64,000 nucleotides of DNA from Amorphochlora amoebiformis (lineage: Eukaryota > Cercozoa > Chlorarachniophyceae), in the NCBI GenBank assembly GCA_054601695.1, contig BAAHQB010000133.1, positions 1 through 64,000 of the forward strand. Direction: 5' to 3'. Numbering within the stretch: position 1 is the stretch's first letter; every line of letters starts with the position of its first letter. The notes under the pieces are model-generated. The model saw nothing but the letters and a program-made list of their open reading frames with translations. It was not told the origin of the DNA and searched no databases. This document shows, piece by piece, positions 53,851 through 64,000 of this stretch. The position numbers were made by a program, and so were the translations under genes.

Positions 53851-55498
53851 ATCCACAGTTATCAAATAATTTGGGGCCTGAATAAAAACACGCAGTCGAT
53901 CGTGTCTCCTCCCTATTATTAACAACGCTCGAGAGTACAAGTATATACCATGTATCATAGTGTAATACGGTCTAGACGGTATCCGATAGTACTAGTAGTA
54001 GAGAAATAAACTGATATTGGAACGATTGCAATGATGCTCCGAGTTTGTAACTTAATGAAACTTAGTCGAGTTACAAGAGTTTAATGATGTATTCTAGATC
54101 TGATAAAAAAATTATAATGTTCATGGCCAGAATTTGTAATCTTGATATATAGTCAGGCTATTGAATTGGATTTATGTACATGTGTCGGTGAGTGATGGTC
54201 GATATCCATGATAAGTCGTAAGTCGCGGACTGTAGTCTATGTGAGTCCATAGTTGTGTAGGAAGATAGAGAGGGTACCTAGGGGATAAGTGACAGCACAG
54301 AGACCCCTAATACTAGAGTGAATAATTCGGGATGATCTAAGGAAGAAAAGATGTCGGAAAATATCCAGAGGGTGCCAGCGACACCAGTAGGTACCAGCAT
54401 GTTGTAAAAGTTTTCTGTCTTTAATAATATCCGACTCTTTATTCACTAGTGCTAGCTAGCTGTAACACCGACCCGTCTATCTAAGAACATGTGCATATGT
54501 TTTCATGTATGAGTATAATTTTGGTAACTTAGTATTATAATAATATAATCGTTCACAGTATATAATTAATATTAGGATTATAAAACAAGAATACATGTAC
54601 ACTGCTCTGCATCGTGTGATTGATACCACAATTTGTAGGCTGCTCCACCCAACTGATGTCGTCGGCACAATTTCTATGATCCAGATGATGACCATTAAAG
54701 TGTTCGGAGGACCCTCAAAGGTTTTTATTCCTACGGCCGGCGGGGTGAGTGAGATGCCGTGTAAAGTCAAATACATGTACAATGATGTATCAGAACGTGC
54801 TTGCCAAAAGTAGTACAGACATTCTGTAACAGAACTCTTGCGTGACATATGCTAAGCCACAATCTACTAGACCAATTTTTGGATGCGTGGGTTTGAAATT
54901 CCATATACTACTGATTTCTTCAGAAAATTAGGCGATATATACAAACAATTAAAACCCAAATGAGTACCCTGTAACTTTCGCGACCGCCAGAGTGACTCTC
55001 TCGCTTTGTGTCAGTGAGATTAAACTATTTTTTAGAAACGTTAGGCAACGACCGGCCCAGGGAGCGAGGCTGGGAATGGGGTAAATCTGATGAGAAGCAG
55101 CCACCAATATTTGACATTTTTGGAAATCTGGGAGTCTTAAAGGGTTTCGTTAAAACCTCTCAATCGCCCGATTTTCCCAGGGATTTATTGAAACCCCCTC
55201 AATCACCCGATTTTCCTAGGGATTCAATGAATCCCCGGGGAATTCGGCAATATTAACCAGTGACCGAGGCCCGCGCGGCATACGAAAAGCGTAAGCACAT
55301 CATTTTACACCCATATTCTATCTTTATGACGTAAAGGGTGTCAAAATCTTGAGTTCCTGCAAAAAATCGCGAAATTTCAAAAAAAAAAATTGCTTTCTTT
55401 CCGAAAATGGCAGATGGATATCCATAGGCTCCAATTAAACAACTCTCCTCCTTCCTACCGTTGGAGTTCTTGTCATATGCTTTCAAACTTTTTAGATT
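53851..55498. other. Intergenic unique sequence
   Basis: Non-repetitive, with one pair of direct 38-bp repeats at about 55155-55228 (CTCAATCRCCCGATTTTCC then YAGGGATT). A weak candidate coding stretch lies at 54595-54813. The 3' end of the RBR gene and the promoter of the RNA polymerase gene must lie here. Confidence 0.55.
54595..54813 (+). CDS. Weak hypothetical frame, 72 aa
   Basis: An ATG-to-TAG frame. Within it, a TTTGTAG| acceptor and a GGG|GTGAGT donor bound an open, protein-like segment (IKVFGGPSKVFIPTAGG). No partner exons in compatible phase were found and no family is recognised. It may be chance. Confidence 0.2.
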   Translation: MYTALHRVIDTTICRLLHPTDVVGTISMIQMMTIKVFGGPSKVFIPTAGGVSEMPCKVKYMYNDVSERACQK

Positions 55499-63889
<8,391 letters not shown>

Positions 63890-64000
63890 GTACACAACCC
63901 TAATCCTAATAACTCCAACCCTAACCCTACCGCTAGCTGTAATCCTAAACCAAAATGTAATCGTAGCGCTAAGCCTAAGCTTAACCCTAACCACAAGTGT

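Noticed and set aside
55008-55256. 82-codon frame with SPDFPRD repeats
   Set aside because: Built on two 38-bp direct repeats, no splice partners, and directly upstream of RPA2; more likely promoter-proximal sequence.

Overview
The window is nuclear DNA of a unicellular eukaryote. Genes are broken into very short exons, the splice sites follow the GT-AG rule, and TTAGGG/CCCTAA telomere-type repeats are scattered through the interior. The lineage cannot be fixed from the sequence. Animal-, fungus- and protist-like features occur together: a PTTG1IP-like protein, a C-terminal zinc finger like that of fungal RBR ligases, and an RNA polymerase I subunit. Most of the 64 kb is (TA)n microsatellite, with (GC)n, (GA)n, minisatellites and degenerate CCCTAA arrays. 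A simple six-frame translation is dominated by meaningless Ile-Tyr, Arg-Ala and Ser-Leu frames.

Islands of unique sequence between the repeats are exons, often only 25-90 nt. They are bounded by ...TATAG| or ...CCCTAACnnAG| acceptors and |GTATAT-type donors. Joining islands whose codon phases agree gives seven gene models. Left to right: (1) 712-12554 (+), the 3' part of a tandem C2-domain protein of extended-synaptotagmin/tricalbin type, 21 exons; (2) about 13004-21019 (+), an unidentified Ser/Pro/basic protein, chain partly unresolved; (3) 25143-30809 (+), a complete 175-aa PSI-domain single-pass membrane protein resembling PTTG1IP, 9 exons; (4) 43273-34170 (-), a small heat-shock protein (Hsp20/alpha-crystallin) with an N-terminal hydrophobic anchor and Pro-rich extension, 11 exons; (5) 48115-44115 (-), a 474-aa SAM + RBR E3 ubiquitin ligase, 8 exons; (6) 48318-53850 (+), a second, different 722-aa RBR ligase, head-to-head with gene 5 across 202 bp; (7) 55499-63889 (+), the N-terminal 216 codons of the RNA polymerase I second-largest subunit (RPA2), running off the right edge.

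The genes do not form a pathway, apart from the two ubiquitin ligases that share one divergent promoter region. What unifies the window is how the introns are built. (TA)n tracts supply the donor and acceptor dinucleotides. CCCTAAC arrays sit just upstream of at least ten acceptors and supply CTAAC branch-point-like motifs. Nearly every microexon has one or more decayed partial copies ('exon shadows') in the adjacent intron.

Gene-poor stretches: 1-711 is TA; 12555-13003 is telomere-like repeat; 21120-25142 is unique and pyrimidine-rich intergenic sequence; 30810-34169 holds a 20-bp minisatellite; 43274-44114 and 53851-55498 are unique sequence with no confident gene. No rRNA, tRNA or CRISPR array was recognised.
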